Below, one piece after another: positions 43,298 through 54,644 of a stretch of 64,000 nt of DNA. The DNA lies in the NCBI GenBank assembly GCA_964036295.1, contig OZ038463.1, forward strand, positions 26,647,069 to 26,711,068, read 5' to 3'. This DNA is from Plumapathes pennacea. Its lineage: Eukaryota > Cnidaria > Anthozoa > Antipatharia > Myriopathidae. A program made the position numbers and the translations under genes. Positions within the stretch are counted from its first letter, which is position 1. Each line of letters begins with the position of its first letter. The notes below the pieces were generated by a model that searched no databases, was not told the DNA's origin, and was given only the letters and a program-made list of their open reading frames with translations.

Positions 43298-46200
43298 GTT
43301 ACATACATACATACATACATACATACTTTTATTGAAGCTCCCTTATCCAGGGCTGTTCCGCTACAATGTATTAAATAACTATATATATATATATTACAAA
43401 AATTATAAGTTACAACTGATTAATACATAAGATAGATAAAAATAAACGAAAAGTGAAAACATTATAAAATATTTCAACATATCAACTATCATCAAATATA
43501 TCTAAAAATATATTAATATTGAAAATTTTGTGCAAGACAATATTGAAAATAATTGTAGAATTGCATAGATAGCTATAATCGCTCTGCCATGAGTAGGTTA
43601 CATACCCTCCTCCTGAAAACCTTAGTATCTGCTACTTTCTTTACATCATTTGGAAGACTATTAAATAACTTAGCCCCCCTAAACGCAAAAGACCTTTGAC
43701 CAGTGGTTAGTCTGAACTTTGGTAAGTTTAGGTCACCGTTATTCCGGGTTATTCTATTGTGAATACTTGACCGCCGTACAAACTTGTCAGAGAGGTATCC
43801 TGGTGCTTGACTGTGTAAGCATTTATGCGTCATTACCAGGTCTTTTAAGAGAAGTTTGTCATTGACACTTAACCATTTCAGCGATTTGCGTCCCTCGGAA
43901 ATGTGGTCATACTTGTTCAGACCTAAAACAATTCTGCAGGCGTAATTTTGAACTAGCGGTAGCTTATCAATATTGTGCTTCGTGGTGTTACTCCAGACGG
44001 TTGAACAATAGAATAGCTTGCTAAAAACAAATGCATTAATTAGCAAAATGAGTGTCTTCTCATCTAACAAGTGCTTAATTCGATTAATTCTAGATAACTT
44101 AAACATGCAGTTAGCGACAGTTTTTGCAATGTGTTCGTTGTAATTAAGGTGGGAGTCAATCATGAGACCCAAGTCCTTGGCAACATTCACAGGCTTGACT
44201 TCCTCCCCGAGTAGCTTGACAGGTGGCAAGGGTTGTAGGGTGCGCATCAGCTGCGGCACACCAACGACTAAGAACTTGGTCTTACCAGGATTAAGCAGTA
44301 GTGAATTATCACAACACCACCTTGAAATTTCTATGAGGTCCTGGTTCAAAGCAGCTACTGCGTTAGAGATCTCACACGGGGGGAGAGCGAGGAGGAGCTT
44401 GGTGTCGTCCACATAGCCCATTGCCTTACTGTATTTAGGCAATGACAGAAGGTCATTTACGTATAAAGTGAAGAGGACAGGACCAAGGATGGACCCCTGC
44501 GGGACGCCCACCGTTAGAGGAAGGGGCCGGGAGAGAATATCCTGAATCTTGACAACCTGACTACGGTGAGACAGGTAGCTTGCAAACCAGGCTCTCGCAG
44601 ACTCAGCCACGCCCACATTGCCCAGCTTGGACAGTAACAGGTCGTGACGAATACTGTCAAAGGCCTTTGACATGTCCAGGAGCACAATCAGGGATATCTT
44701 TGAGGCATCCATGTTCTTTAGAATTTCATCAGTGAAGTAGAGGAGGGCAGTCTCAGTCGAATGAAATTTCCGATTACCACTTTGCAATTGAGTAATGATG
44801 CCATTAGAGTCCAGATAGTCAACAAACTGTGAAAGTGCTGACCTTTCACTGACTTTTGACATGATGGGTAAGAGTGATATTGGACGTGTATTAGATGGCT
44901 CATCAGAATCTCCAGATTTCAGGATAGGGATGACTTCGGCCATCTTCCACGCTTGTGCGAACGTATTTGAAGAAAAGGAATTATTTATGAGATTCGTAAT
45001 TACTGAGATAGTTACTGGTAAACTGTCCTTTAGAATCCTGGCAGTGATTTTGTCGCATCCGGGGGCCTTGTTAGATGGCAGATTTTTGATGATCTTAACG
45101 ACATCTTCTTCACTTACAAGGTGGAACTCAAATTGAGCAGCCTTGTCATCATTAACGTTGTTGTTTACACAGGCGGGAATCGAGTGATCTTGAGTTGCAA
45201 GGCCATGTTTCTCGGCGAGATCCTTAGCTTTAGCAGCAGTGTTAACCCCAACTGACGTATAAAACTCATTGAATTTGTTAGCTTGAACTTGTGGATCTTC
45301 AGTAGTGGTGAATGGTGGTTCTTTTCTCGGGAGGCAGTGACTGATAATTTTCCAGATAGAATTGGTATTGCCATTACTATTGTGAAGTTCGCTGCGAACA
45401 TGCTGTTTTTCAGCGATTCGAATTTCGCGCTTGACCTCCTGTCTAAAGAAGCGATAAGCATTCCAATGCAACTTTTCCTTTGTTCTGATTGCACTCTTAT
45501 GCCATTTGTCTCGCGTTCGCATGAGTTGTCGAATCTCAGGGGTGATGAAAGGATTCGGTCTTGATTTGATCTTTGTCCGCTTAATTGGAGCATGTTCATT
45601 CAGCACGTCGAGGAATAGACAATTAAATGCATGGACTTGATCGTCGAAGTCGTCGAATAAATTAACTATGTGGAATGGAGCGTTGCCCAATTCTTCAAGA
45701 AATTTGTTGTTATCATAGTTCTTGTAGCTTCTGGTGGTGATATGTGTACAGCGTGGTCTTGGAGCTTTCAATTTAAGTGTTAGACAAACCATACTGTGAT
45801 CGCTGATTGTTGTAGATTTAACCTCGCATGTATTGATAATATTGACATTCGTAGTCAAGGCTACATCGATGAGAGTCTGTGAAGTCTGAGTTACTCTGGT
45901 AGGTTCTTGAACTAACTGAACCAAGTTGAAGGTGGAACAAAACTCGGTTAACGAACGACCATCAGCGCAGTTTCCAATGAGGTTACAGTTTAGGTCCCCA
46001 AGTATAATTACTTCCAAACCTGGTAGGAGCGAATCCACAAGAGCTATGCTCAGATCCTCGAGGAAGCTTATGGGCGTATCGGGAGGTCTGTAGACGGTGC
46101 ATAGTAGAAACGATTTCAACTTTTTGCACTGCACTTTGAGCCAGAGTTGCTGGAAATTTCTCACGGATACTGATGACAGTTGTTCAACGACAGAGGCTTT

Positions 46201-46969
46201 GTAAGTGTCTTTAACGTAAACTGCGATTCCACCTCCCTTCTTATGCGTTCCTCGGTCTTGCCTGAATAATAAATATCCAGGAATACAAATGTCCATGTCG
46301 CTTGTCGATGGATCTAACCATGTCTCCGAGATTGTGAATATATCGTAAACTTTGGAGGAGACCATTTGGCTTACGAGGATGAAATTCTCGCGGGATCCTA
46401 TCGAGCGAACATTCAGATGAGCAATTTTCACCGAATTCTTTGTAGTTTGTCTTGTAGATAGTTTGGTAGGTCGAGTATCTGCTCTCTCCACTGTTTTTGC
46501 TTTCTTTCCACTGCATGGACCCGGTTGGGGGTGGATATCGCCACATATCAAGAGCACATCTGTTCCAGCAATGAGTTGGTTCTCAGGTAGAATGATCGCC
46601 GTTCGGCCACGCTTTGACCACTCGACGATTGGGAATATTATTCGGTGGTGGCGGGGCAGAAAGCGCCTGGCAACCCTACAGGTCGGCAATACCGCCAAGT
46701 GAAGAGATTTTGAAGCCTTTGAAGCTTTATGGTCGCAGTTAGTGGCTCTGGTATACAGAAAGAAGGCCGCAAGGGCGATTTGAGTGAGGAGCCAGATGGA
46801 GACGCGTCCTTTCGCCATGTTATGCAAATCTGAAACGTAAAAGTATGGAAAGTTCCCAGGCAATACCCATTTACTGGGTGATGGAGGATATCCTCTGCAG
46901 AGGTAATAACACTTACTATTCCTTTTCTTAAGCAACACATCAAGGTTTTCAGAATTACTGAACATTCTT
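43298..46969 (-). mobile_element. LINE C (CR1/L2-like) inserted in the Harbinger transposase exon
   Basis: The 3' end at 43298 carries a (TACA)n tail ('catacatacatacatacata', 43301-43326), and the 5' end lies just right of the ORF start at 46965. The transposase exon stops at AACAAG (43297) and seems to resume around 46970. No clear target duplication was seen. The single long ORF is intact. Confidence 0.82.
43573..46965 (-). CDS. LINE C ORF2: endonuclease plus reverse transcriptase, 1130 codons, intact
   Basis: APE endonuclease motifs: IAHLNVRSIGSRENF, TISETWLD, GGGIAVYVKD, ILGDLNCNL and TTISDHSMV. RT motifs: LPSNKAPGCDKITARIL, LLDMSKAFDSIRHDLL, VGVPQGSILGPVLF and MGYVDDTKLLL (catalytic DD). 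A C-terminal part has KDLGLMIDSHLNYNEHI and SEGRKSLKWLSVNDKL. The first ~190 residues include a hydrophobic stretch (VSIWLLTQIALAAFFLY) and may start later than the first ATG, for example at MAKGRV. The complete frame suggests recent insertion. The CR1/L2 assignment rests on motif style and the microsatellite tail. Confidence 0.9.
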   Translation of the reverse strand: MFSNSENLDVLLKKRNSKCYYLCRGYPPSPSKWVLPGNFPYFYVSDLHNMAKGRVSIWLLTQIALAAFFLYTRATNCDHKASKASKSLHLAVLPTCRVARRFLPRHHRIIFPIVEWSKRGRTAIILPENQLIAGTDVLLICGDIHPQPGPCSGKKAKTVERADTRPTKLSTRQTTKNSVKIAHLNVRSIGSRENFILVSQMVSSKVYDIFTISETWLDPSTSDMDICIPGYLLFRQDRGTHKKGGGIAVYVKDTYKASVVEQLSSVSVRNFQQLWLKVQCKKLKSFLLCTVYRPPDTPISFLEDLSIALVDSLLPGLEVIILGDLNCNLIGNCADGRSLTEFCSTFNLVQLVQEPTRVTQTSQTLIDVALTTNVNIINTCEVKSTTISDHSMVCLTLKLKAPRPRCTHITTRSYKNYDNNKFLEELGNAPFHIVNLFDDFDDQVHAFNCLFLDVLNEHAPIKRTKIKSRPNPFITPEIRQLMRTRDKWHKSAIRTKEKLHWNAYRFFRQEVKREIRIAEKQHVRSELHNSNGNTNSIWKIISHCLPRKEPPFTTTEDPQVQANKFNEFYTSVGVNTAAKAKDLAEKHGLATQDHSIPACVNNNVNDDKAAQFEFHLVSEEDVVKIIKNLPSNKAPGCDKITARILKDSLPVTISVITNLINNSFSSNTFAQAWKMAEVIPILKSGDSDEPSNTRPISLLPIMSKVSERSALSQFVDYLDSNGIITQLQSGNRKFHSTETALLYFTDEILKNMDASKISLIVLLDMSKAFDSIRHDLLLSKLGNVGVAESARAWFASYLSHRSQVVKIQDILSRPLPLTVGVPQGSILGPVLFTLYVNDLLSLPKYSKAMGYVDDTKLLLALPPCEISNAVAALNQDLIEISRWCCDNSLLLNPGKTKFLVVGVPQLMRTLQPLPPVKLLGEEVKPVNVAKDLGLMIDSHLNYNEHIAKTVANCMFKLSRINRIKHLLDEKTLILLINAFVFSKLFYCSTVWSNTTKHNIDKLPLVQNYACRIVLGLNKYDHISEGRKSLKWLSVNDKLLLKDLVMTHKCLHSQAPGYLSDKFVRRSSIHNRITRNNGDLNLPKFRLTTGQRSFAFRGAKLFNSLPNDVKKVADTKVFRRRVCNLLMAERL

Positions 46970-47334
46970 TGATTCAGATCTTTTCCTCCTCTCCAGCGAG
47001 ACAGTATACACTTCCTGCTGATTGCATACTACAGTACCAACAATCATTTTCATAAATTATGTATAGAAATTAATTCTTTTACTTTTTTTTTCTAGATGGC
47101 TCATGACACCATTTAGAGACAATGGCCATCTGACAGTAGAAGAGACTTGCCTCAATGTTGTTTTCTCATCTCTAAGGCAGACAGTTGAAAGATCCATCAG
47201 ACTTCTCAAGGGAAGATGGAGGAAGTTACAGCATATTGACCATCTCAATTTAAACCTGATAGTCCACTTAATCATTGATGCATGTGTTCTTCATAATGTC
47301 TGCCTTCGCGATGATTTTGATGCAGGTTATATGC

Positions 47335-47337
<3 letters not shown>

Positions 47338-47407
<70 letters not shown>

Positions 47408-47408
47408 C
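47338..47408 (+). repeat. (GAT)n microsatellite in the transposase C-terminus
   Basis: 'gatgatgat' repeats with two GGT interruptions followed by (GGT)n. It encodes poly-Asp then poly-Gly in the transposase frame. Confidence 0.9.
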
Positions 47409-47927
47409 AATGATAATTATGGTCCTGATGCAGGAAATCACAGATTGGTACAGCAGAAGAGAAACCATCTGAAGACCATTGTTTCTGCAAATTGCATTTA
47501 GATTTAATGGAATATCAAAAGTAAATATAAAATACAACTGTTTTGTGATGTACATCATCTTGACAAAATATAATCTGCCTGAAACTTGCCTTGCAGCATG
47601 GGTAATGTCAACTATCTACACTTTTGCCTACTACATGATGACTTTGATGAAGGGTACATGCTTTAGGATAATAAAGCTGTGTTAAAACAAAATGCCCAAT
47701 GCCCACCTTATTTATTTTCTTGGAATATCTATGATGTGCTTTTCTTTGACTATAACAAAACTTCTAACTGTATTCCTTGGTTATCTATAACTGGAACCAA
47801 ACTTTGTAAACATTGCGATATTAGAGCTGAGTAAAACAAATGCCCAATGCCCACCTATCTTTACTCTTTCTGTGGCAGTAACAATTTAGAATTCAGTTGC
47901 TGTTTTACTCATTCACCATATTTCTTG

Positions 47928-48045
<118 letters not shown>

Positions 48046-48141
48046 TCTTTAATTTTCAAAACACAACTATAACCAAACTCCTAACTGTATTCATTGGTTA
48101 TCTATAACTGAAACCAGCCTTAGTAATGCTGTTAATGTCAA

Positions 48142-49083
48142 TTAGTTTTGTGTTTTTAGAACTTCCAAAAACTGGGTAAAAAATTCTTTTTTCTCCTCCT
48201 TCATGGATTTCAAGAGCTGTAGCTTTTCTGCCTCCTCTTTCTCTCTTCTCTCACCATATGACTGCAGAAAGTCTAACATTTCTGCTGCAGAGGAGTTGCT
48301 CTTTCTTTTCCTTTTAGGTCGTTTGGTCTTCTTAGCTTTCCCACCAGTTGCCTTACCAGAGGATTCAGTGTCGGTTCCATCATCACCATCAGCAAGGCAA
48401 GAGGAGCTGCTGCTTAAGCCACCACTGCTTCCAGAAGATGTGCCAAGAGTACAAACAGGGTTTATCTTGGGGCTTGACTCCACACATGCCAACATTTCAT
48501 CTAAAAATCTCCAGGACTTTCTGTCCCTGCCAGTTTGTCTATCATGATCCTCTACCTCTTTCAGTTTTACCTCAAGCTTTGTCCATTTGCGAGAACATTG
48601 CTCTGCCGTTACTACTTTGTTTGATTTGGCGTTGAATGACTCAGCTATTTTGGAAAATATATCTTTCTTCGTGCTCTTTGCCTTACCAAACATGTGCTTG
48701 TGATCTGCATAACAGGTTATAAGTAGTCGAACGTCACAATCTTGCCAGCGCTCAAGAACAGGTGGCTGAGCAGTTTTGTCAGACTGTTGCCCAAAAACAT
48801 CTTGCCCTGGCTGGTACTGCAGTGGTTGAAAGTCTACGGTCATAATAAAACGTGAAATCATCGATTACGATCGAACTTTATATTGGGAAGTTTGAAGAGA
48901 GCGTTTTGTTTACTTTCACTTAAGATTGATTCGGACAATTTAACCACCAAATAAACTCCAGGATAGATCAACAACGTATTTCAACTTACCAGAGGCAGAT
49001 CGGCAATTATGCCCCACCAATTCCTCCAAAGTAGGCGTAATGAATTGACATTCACTGCACTGGTAAACTTGCGACGCCGCCAT
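48142..49083 (-). CDS. Harbinger accessory Myb/SANT-like protein with N-terminal zinc finger, two exons
   Basis: Exon 1 (49083-48990) encodes MAASQVYQCSECQFITPTL, a C-x2-C...H...C finger, and ends TCTG|GTAAGT (phase 1). Exon 2 (48833-48142) starts after a CCGTAG acceptor and joins in phase. It carries a Myb/trihelix domain (LERWQDCDVRLLITCYADHK, FSKIAESFNAKS, QCSRKWTKLEVKLKEVEDHD), a Ser-rich linker, a basic patch (KAKKTKRPKRKRKS) and a Glu/Lys coiled coil. In Harbinger elements this partner helps nuclear import and binding of the transposase to the ends. It is uninterrupted here, unlike the transposase. Confidence 0.85.
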
Positions 49084-49309
49084 ATTGAATCCAACTGAAA
49101 AGCGCGAAAATTTTCTTTCGGCAGTAGACTAGGACCGAGCGAAAAAGACAAATGGTAAGGAATTTTTCGATCGGCTCGTTCCAACCGGAATCACAGGACT
49201 ACCTCAGAAGGTAGTCCGCAATTTTCGAATGGGATTTCTGAAAAATGGCTGTTCCATTTGTTTCTTGACTGGATTTACCGGAAATTTTGGCTAAATGGTA
49301 AGCACCCAT

Positions 49310-49442
49310 AAACCATGCTATGTTGCAACAGTAATGACAGGCTCTAATCTGATTGGCTTACACGCTGAACCAGACAACAATGAATCAATCAGAAGTATGG
49401 ATAATTTGGCATTTCATGTTACTACCGCTAACATTTCTCACA
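49310..49442 (-). repeat. 3' LTR of BEL/Pao 1, proximal half
   Basis: Matches 54771-54900 of the 5' LTR ('aaaccatgctatgttgcaac' to 'acatttctcaca'). Confidence 0.9.
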
Positions 49443-51360
49443 CACTCCCCTGTTTGAATACGGAGTAGGCAAACATAAACAGAAACTACAGTTCATTAAC
49501 GGATAGTTCGGCAATTCGCCGTGCTGCGTTGATCGCAGCGTTCCTCTTGGGCCTCGCCTCTGGATTCTGGGGTGGTGGTTCAGGTGCTGCGGGAGCTTCT
49601 CTACCGCATGTAAGCTCGAGGGGGTGGAGGTGCTAAACAGCTTGTTCAATGAACGACTTTCCAGCGCGCCTTTCCATCTCGCGGCCCGTACTACTCCGTC
49701 TGTGCCCACTATGAGCTCTGTCACTATCCCCAGACGCCATTTGCCCCGGTTTCTTTCCTCTGACTTGATGATCACAACATCTCCAACATGCGGCACAATA
49801 CATTTATCTCTCCTTTTGCTCATGTGTCTTTCCCGGAGTAAGCGCAGGTATTCTCGGGTCCACCTTGACCACATGGCGTCTTTGCATCGCCCCAAGTACT
49901 TGTAACGCTTGTGTAAATCGGTGTTCTGAACCAGATGGGGTTGTGGCTGCAGTAGGTGGCTGGGTTGCATGAAGAGCAATGAATTTGGGGTACTGCACGT
50001 CATCTTCCACGTACCCAAGGGGTCGGTCGTTGAGGGTAATCTCGACGTTCAGGAGAACCCTTTCCAGCTCCTTCCAGCTCAGAAATCCGTTGCCAATGAC
50101 CTTGTAAAGAGCTGCTTTCATCAGGCCCACCATTCGTTCAAATTGGCCTCCCCACCACGGGGCCCAGCTCAAATTGAACTGCTACCTTATGCCGTTCTTG
50201 GCCAGGTAACCCTGTAGTCGCTCGTCACGCATCACCGCTTTCACCCACTTCGCTGCTCTGATGAACGTCGCCCCGTTATCCGAGTATATTCGCTCAGGCT
50301 GGCCACGGCGGGCAATGAACCGTTCCAGGCTGTCCAGACATTCTGTCATCTCCAGGTTGGGCAGTAGGTCGAGGACATTCCCCTGGTGAAGCTGCATGCA
50401 TATAGTAGCACATATGCCTTGCGTTCTCGACCCTTGGAAATGTGGTAGCGCAGTGGCCCAGCGTAATCTATCCCGATGACTTGAAACGCGGTAGTTCCTT
50501 CTGTGCGATTGGTTGGCAGGTTACCGGGTGGTGGCGCTGCGTATGCTATGGCTTGGAACCTCTTACATCCGTGACACTGCTTGATTCCTCGCTTCACGAG
50601 TCGCCTTAGTCGTGGAATCCAGTGTCATTCTCTGACCTTGGCCATGGTAAGACCTACACCGCCATGGAGCGTGGCCTTGTGCACGTGTTGAACAAACTTC
50701 TCTGCCAAAGTTGAGGAGTCGGGAATATAGATTGGGTAGTGCCCTTGCACTCTACCTCTGCACTCGAGTACTCCCTCATCATTTCCATGTAGATTCAACT
50801 GGAGGCGATCCTCTTCCAGCTTCTCTGCGCCTCGGTGTTGGGCTCGTAGTACCCAGAACCGCTCCTGTTGCTCAATCTCTTCAGTAGTGAGTGGTCCTCT
50901 GGTTTTGGCTTTTGGACTTCTGGCGTTGCAGGCACATCTGAAGATCCACGTGCTAACCTGTAAGGTTCGCCAGTAGGTGGTCTTGGAAAGGAGGTTGTCT
51001 AACTCGTTGTTTGCTGCTACTGCTAAGCAAATAGTCGCCTTCGCCTCCGCAGTCGATTCTGCACTGGCTTGGGTCACGATGTCTGGTGGCCACTGTGCAC
51101 GATTGCTCAGACACTCTGGTCCGTTCCACCACAGGCGGGTTTCGGCGTTCACAGGCCTGCCTCTGCTGGCAGGGTCAGTGGGGTTGTCTTGGGTAGGCAC
51201 ATGTCTCCAGTTGACATCATTGTGTTTCCGAATCTTGCGAACTTGGTTTCCAACAAACTGCTTGTAGTCTCCTGTACCGCCCACCCAATTTAGGGCAACA
51301 CTGCTGTCAAGCCAACAGTGAAGAGACGTTATGGGAAACCCTTGTATTGTATCCCGGACG
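49443..51360 (-). pseudogene. BEL/Pao 1 RNase H end, integrase and C-terminal domain
   Basis: The frame 51524-50625 gives the RNase H tail and the integrase zinc region start (VGGTGDYKQFVGNQVRKIRK, HVHKATLHGGVGLTMAKV). The frame 50597-50346 has KQCHGCKRFQ and TAFQVIGIDYAGP (first Asp). The frame 50397-50182 has ERIYSDNGATFIRAA (second Asp). The frame 50172-49804 has WGGQFERMVGLMK (Glu), and 50018-49428 has the DUF5641-like end (CIVPHVGDVVIIKSEERNRG). All catalytic residues survive but in four frames, so no integrase is made. Confidence 0.85.
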
Positions 51361-52651
51361 TTACTCAGCAGATTCACGGCCATATGACCAGACACTAACT
51401 CCCGGCGAGAAATTAAAGAGTCCTTGCTTCGTGGGGACAAGACCTTGGTTGACTCCGGTCGGTTGCGTGATAACAGCATATACAGCGGCGCCAACGCCCT
51501 TGCTGCTAGCGTCTCCAAAGGCATGAAGGGCGATCTCCTCTATAGGCTCTCGGTAAGTTGCCAGCGATCTTGGAGTGTTCACTTGCTGGGGAAGACTGCT
51601 CTCCCATTTCTGCCATTTGTGTACCAGCCCTGCGGACAATGGTGCATCCCAACCGCACTTCTCGTCACAGCTCTCGCGATATAGTAGTTTCCCTTGTAGA
51701 ATGGTTGGCGCCACAAGGCCCAGGGGGTCGTAGATCTTGGCCACTTTGCCTAAGATGCCTCTCTTCGTCGGTTGAGCGGCACTTGTTGGGAAGACAACTC
51801 CGATTTCGTCAGTGTGCTTATCCCACTTTAATCCGAGGACGCCACACTCTCTAGGCTGTACACCCCACTGCTGCTTGGCGTAACTCAGGTCCTCCTCGCT
51901 CTGATTCACTTCTGTCAGTTCTAGCTCTTTCGTGTTAGAGCTCCACTTGTGCAATTGTAAGGTTGCCTTGCTGAATATCTTGGTCGTGATTTCCTTCTTG
52001 TGCGCTTGTTCCACAGTTGGTCCACCGGTCAGCAGGTCATCAACATACAATTCCCGCTCAATTTCTCCCACGTACTTGGGATGGTCGGTTCGGCAAACGT
52101 TCAGATGATGTTGAAGTACACCACTTAGTAGGAATGGCGATGGCCCCAAGCCAAAGAGTGCCCTGGTAAACCGTAACGTGCACACACGTTGGGGGTCCTT
52201 GGCGTCAAGCCAGTGGAACCTCAGTGCGTCTCTGTGCTTGGCTCGGATTCGCATTTGAAGAAATGCCTTGTGGATGTCACCGGCGAGGGCTACTGTATGG
52301 AACGTCCCCCTGACAAGGACCTTCCAAAGTTTGTTTTGCAGCGGTGGTCCGATATCGAGGCAATCGTTCAGGGAAGGCGCAGAGTCGTATGCTTTGGCAG
52401 ATGCATCATGAACGATCCTCATCTTAGTAGTAGTTTCCGCGTTCTCTCTTACGACCACCTTGTGGGGTATATAGAACTCTCCCTATGGGCGGCATCTCTG
52501 CTTTCTCCACGATTCCTTCCTTCAGCTGGTCCTGGGTAATGGCATCGTATTCGTCTAGTCTCCCGGTCTTCTTCAGACGCTGCACCAAGTTCCCCAGCCT
52601 CTTCAAGCTCCCTGCTTTGTTTGATGGCAAGGGGGGTGGTCTCCCTTCCAC
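51361..52651 (-). CDS. BEL/Pao 1 reverse transcriptase / RNase H start
   Basis: The frame 52458-51361 has MRIVHDASAKAYDSAPSLND, VALAGDIHKAFLQMRI, LFGLGPSPFLLSGVLQHHL, ELYVDDLLTGGP (YVDD), IYDPLGLVAPTILQGKLL and LHAFGDASSKGVGAAVY (RNase H). A shift near 52440 separates it from the frame 52651-52424 that encodes the RT N-terminal linker. It copies the genomic RNA. Confidence 0.88.
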
Positions 52652-53229
52652 GGGAGTCCGGTCTCATACCAGCCTTCCGGGTCACAATGGAGCTGTTCCA
52701 GGAACTCTGTGTGCACAACGCTCTGATCTCCGCTAGGTTTGTCTTCGAGACCAAGGACATCCATCCGACAAAGTTCCTCATAGTTGGTCCTGGCAGTCTG
52801 CGTCAGGAACATGTTGTCCAGGTTTGCCTCTCCCGATGACATTATGGTCCAGCCAAAGTGTGTATGTTCAGCGACGGGTTGACCCATGACTCCGGTTCGC
52901 TGGGGTTTTCGCGTCTTGATCTTAGTGTACTCACTCGCCCCCAGGATAATGTGCACAGGAAGCTGGCTCTTGGTGTCCGTATCCTCCACATATACTCCTT
53001 TTAAGTGAGGATAGCTGCTGATTAACTCTTCATACTTTGGATTGTCCACAGGCAACAGTTCTCCGCGGTCCACTCTCGTAGCACACACGGGAATGACGTA
53101 CTTTCCTTTCGTATCGCTCACTTGGAGATCGTATGTCTTGACGCGCTTCGTAATCATGCCAACAATGGTCTGAATCCGACGCGTGAGCGTGTGCGAAGGC
53201 ACGAGTTTCAGGTGATCCAATATGTAACC
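52603..53229 (-). CDS. BEL/Pao 1 protease-associated region (DUF1758-like)
   Basis: Continues in the same frame as gag after a TAA at 53230-53232, which follows the retropepsin site directly. It contains TYDLQVSDTKGKYVIPVCA, VHIILGASEY and HTHFGWTIMS, typical of the BEL/Pao peptidase region. The frame is left at about 52603. Confidence 0.8.
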   Translation of the reverse strand, partial: GYILDHLKLVPSHTLTRRIQTIVGMITKRVKTYDLQVSDTKGKYVIPVCATRVDRGELLPVDNPKYEELISSYPHLKGVYVEDTDTKSQLPVHIILGASEYTKIKTRKPQRTGVMGQPVAEHTHFGWTIMSSGEANLDNMFLTQTARTNYEELCRMDVLGLEDKPSGDQSVVHTEFLEQLHCDPEGWYETGLPWKGDHPPCHQTKQGA

Positions 53230-54583
53230 TTAAGCATAGGATACGGTCGCGCCTGTGTCCAACAATGCCCGACAGGTAACACCATTCACCTTCACGACAA
53301 CAATTGGGTGGCACACCTCCCCCTCGTGTGCGGCTGTCATACCTTCCCCTCCGTTGACCACTGGTTCACTTGCTCTTTCACAGATGGACGAGTGGTGTTT
53401 CCCCTTGCAATGATAACAGGAACTGCGGCTGCGACACTGGGCTGCGTGGTGTTTGCTTCCAGTGCAATTAAAGCACAGCTTCTTCATTTGTAATTTCCTC
53501 CTTCGCTCAGCGGGTAACGTGACCTCTTGACACTCGGATGATTTGTGCGTCACGTCTTCACAGTAAACACAACATCCCCGCATTGGCGGAATTTGTTCCC
53601 TGGCATAAAGACTTCTCTGGCGAGGCGGCGCTGGTTTCTCGTTGCTTCTGCTTGATATCTCTACTAGGTGTATCGCCTTCCAGTCTTCGAGGGCTTGCAA
53701 TAGCTGCGTAAAGCCCCAATCCTGCCAGCCCACCTTATTGTTGACCAGCTCGGCTTTTATTCCTGGCAGCTTGTCGATAACCCCACGAACCATAGACCTG
53801 CAATCTAATAATCTCCCTAAGGTTTCCAAGTACTGAACATTGTAATTCAGTGTCTGGCAAAACATGTGTATTTTGCTTGGTTGGGTTCCGGTTACAACTG
53901 GCAAGGCCTGGATGTTCTGCACATACGCTTTAACTATCTCGCTCACCTTCCCGTAATTGGTTTTCAAAATGTTCTTGGCCCGTTCATATCCCTCTGTCGT
54001 GAAAGGAAGACTGTCGATTCCTTGATAAACATTGGGTTCAAGCAGCTCCTTTAAATGCGGAAACTTGGTCACTGCTGCTAGGTCCGTGGAATCGATCTCT
54101 GCTTCGAACTTATTCCAGAAGGACAGCCACTTCTCATACGTTCCGTCGTATTTAGTGATCACCAATTTCGGCAATTTAGCCTGGCTGCTTTTCGCTGGTT
54201 TTGCGGCAGCTTGCTCTGCCAACTGCATCTTCGCTTTCTGCTCTAGCTTTTCTTTCTCAAACTTGAGCTCCTCTTCACGTTGTCGAGCGGGTAGAATGTT
54301 CTCTTTCTTGCGTTTCTCGTGTTATATCGTCGTCTGCTTCGTCGAGTCTCTGTTCGATCTCCGCCCCCCATTTCTCCACATCTTCGATGCTTTCTCCCGC
54401 CGTGAGTTTGGCTTTCTCTGCCTGCAGTTTAAGCTCTTCCAGCGAAGTCACAACTTTGCCCAGAGCTTCTTTGTGTCGTAGTATCTTCTCTAGGTTTCCC
54501 TTCTCCACATACGGTTTAGTTTTACTCCTGGTGAGTTGTAATAGCTGGGATTCCGTTTTAAGCTTTGCGCTGATCTCCTCCAT
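53230..54583 (-). pseudogene. BEL/Pao 1 gag with zinc knuckles and protease start
   Basis: 54583-54275 encodes a coiled-coil start (MEEISAKLKTESQLLQLTRS). After a shift at about 54280, the frame 54228-53230 has the DUF1759-type capsid (LPKLVITKYDGTYEKWLSFW, KFPHLKELLEP), Cys-rich knuckles (CVYCEDVTHKSSEC, CFNCTGSKHHAAQC, CYHCKGKHHSSIC) and the retropepsin ALLDTGATVSYA, then TAA. Gag assembles the particle. One frameshift and one stop lie inside the polyprotein. Confidence 0.85.
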
Positions 54584-54644
54584 CTCAAGTTACTGGTTTT
54601 CTGGATCCTTCTCCTTTAGTTGTCCCAAGTCGGAGGTGCCACAA

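Larger units (their letters stand above)
42105..47501 (+). pseudogene. Harbinger DDE transposase, multi-exon, disrupted
   Basis: Exons: 42105-42566 (MADPRLMFVVNEL; helix-turn-helix LVADRFNITMSSVDRVLHRG; in-frame TGA at 42360-42362), 42658-42810 (VVGLIDGTHISIRAP with the first catalytic Asp) and 43184-43297 (LAGWPGSVHDLRVLH with the second Asp). The third is continued at about 46970-47032 (DLFPPLQRDS) after the LINE. The last exon, 47094-47501, has WLMTPFRDNGHLTVEE and VERSIRLLKGRWRKLQHI with the Glu. All junctions have GT/AG and matching phase. The C-terminus is a run of about 20 Asp plus Gly encoded by a (GAT)n tract. The enzyme would cut and paste the element. The stop and the LINE disable this copy. 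Confidence 0.88.

Noticed and set aside
47268-47558. His- and Ile-rich minus-strand frames
   Set aside because: They are the antisense of the (GAT)n tract in the transposase.
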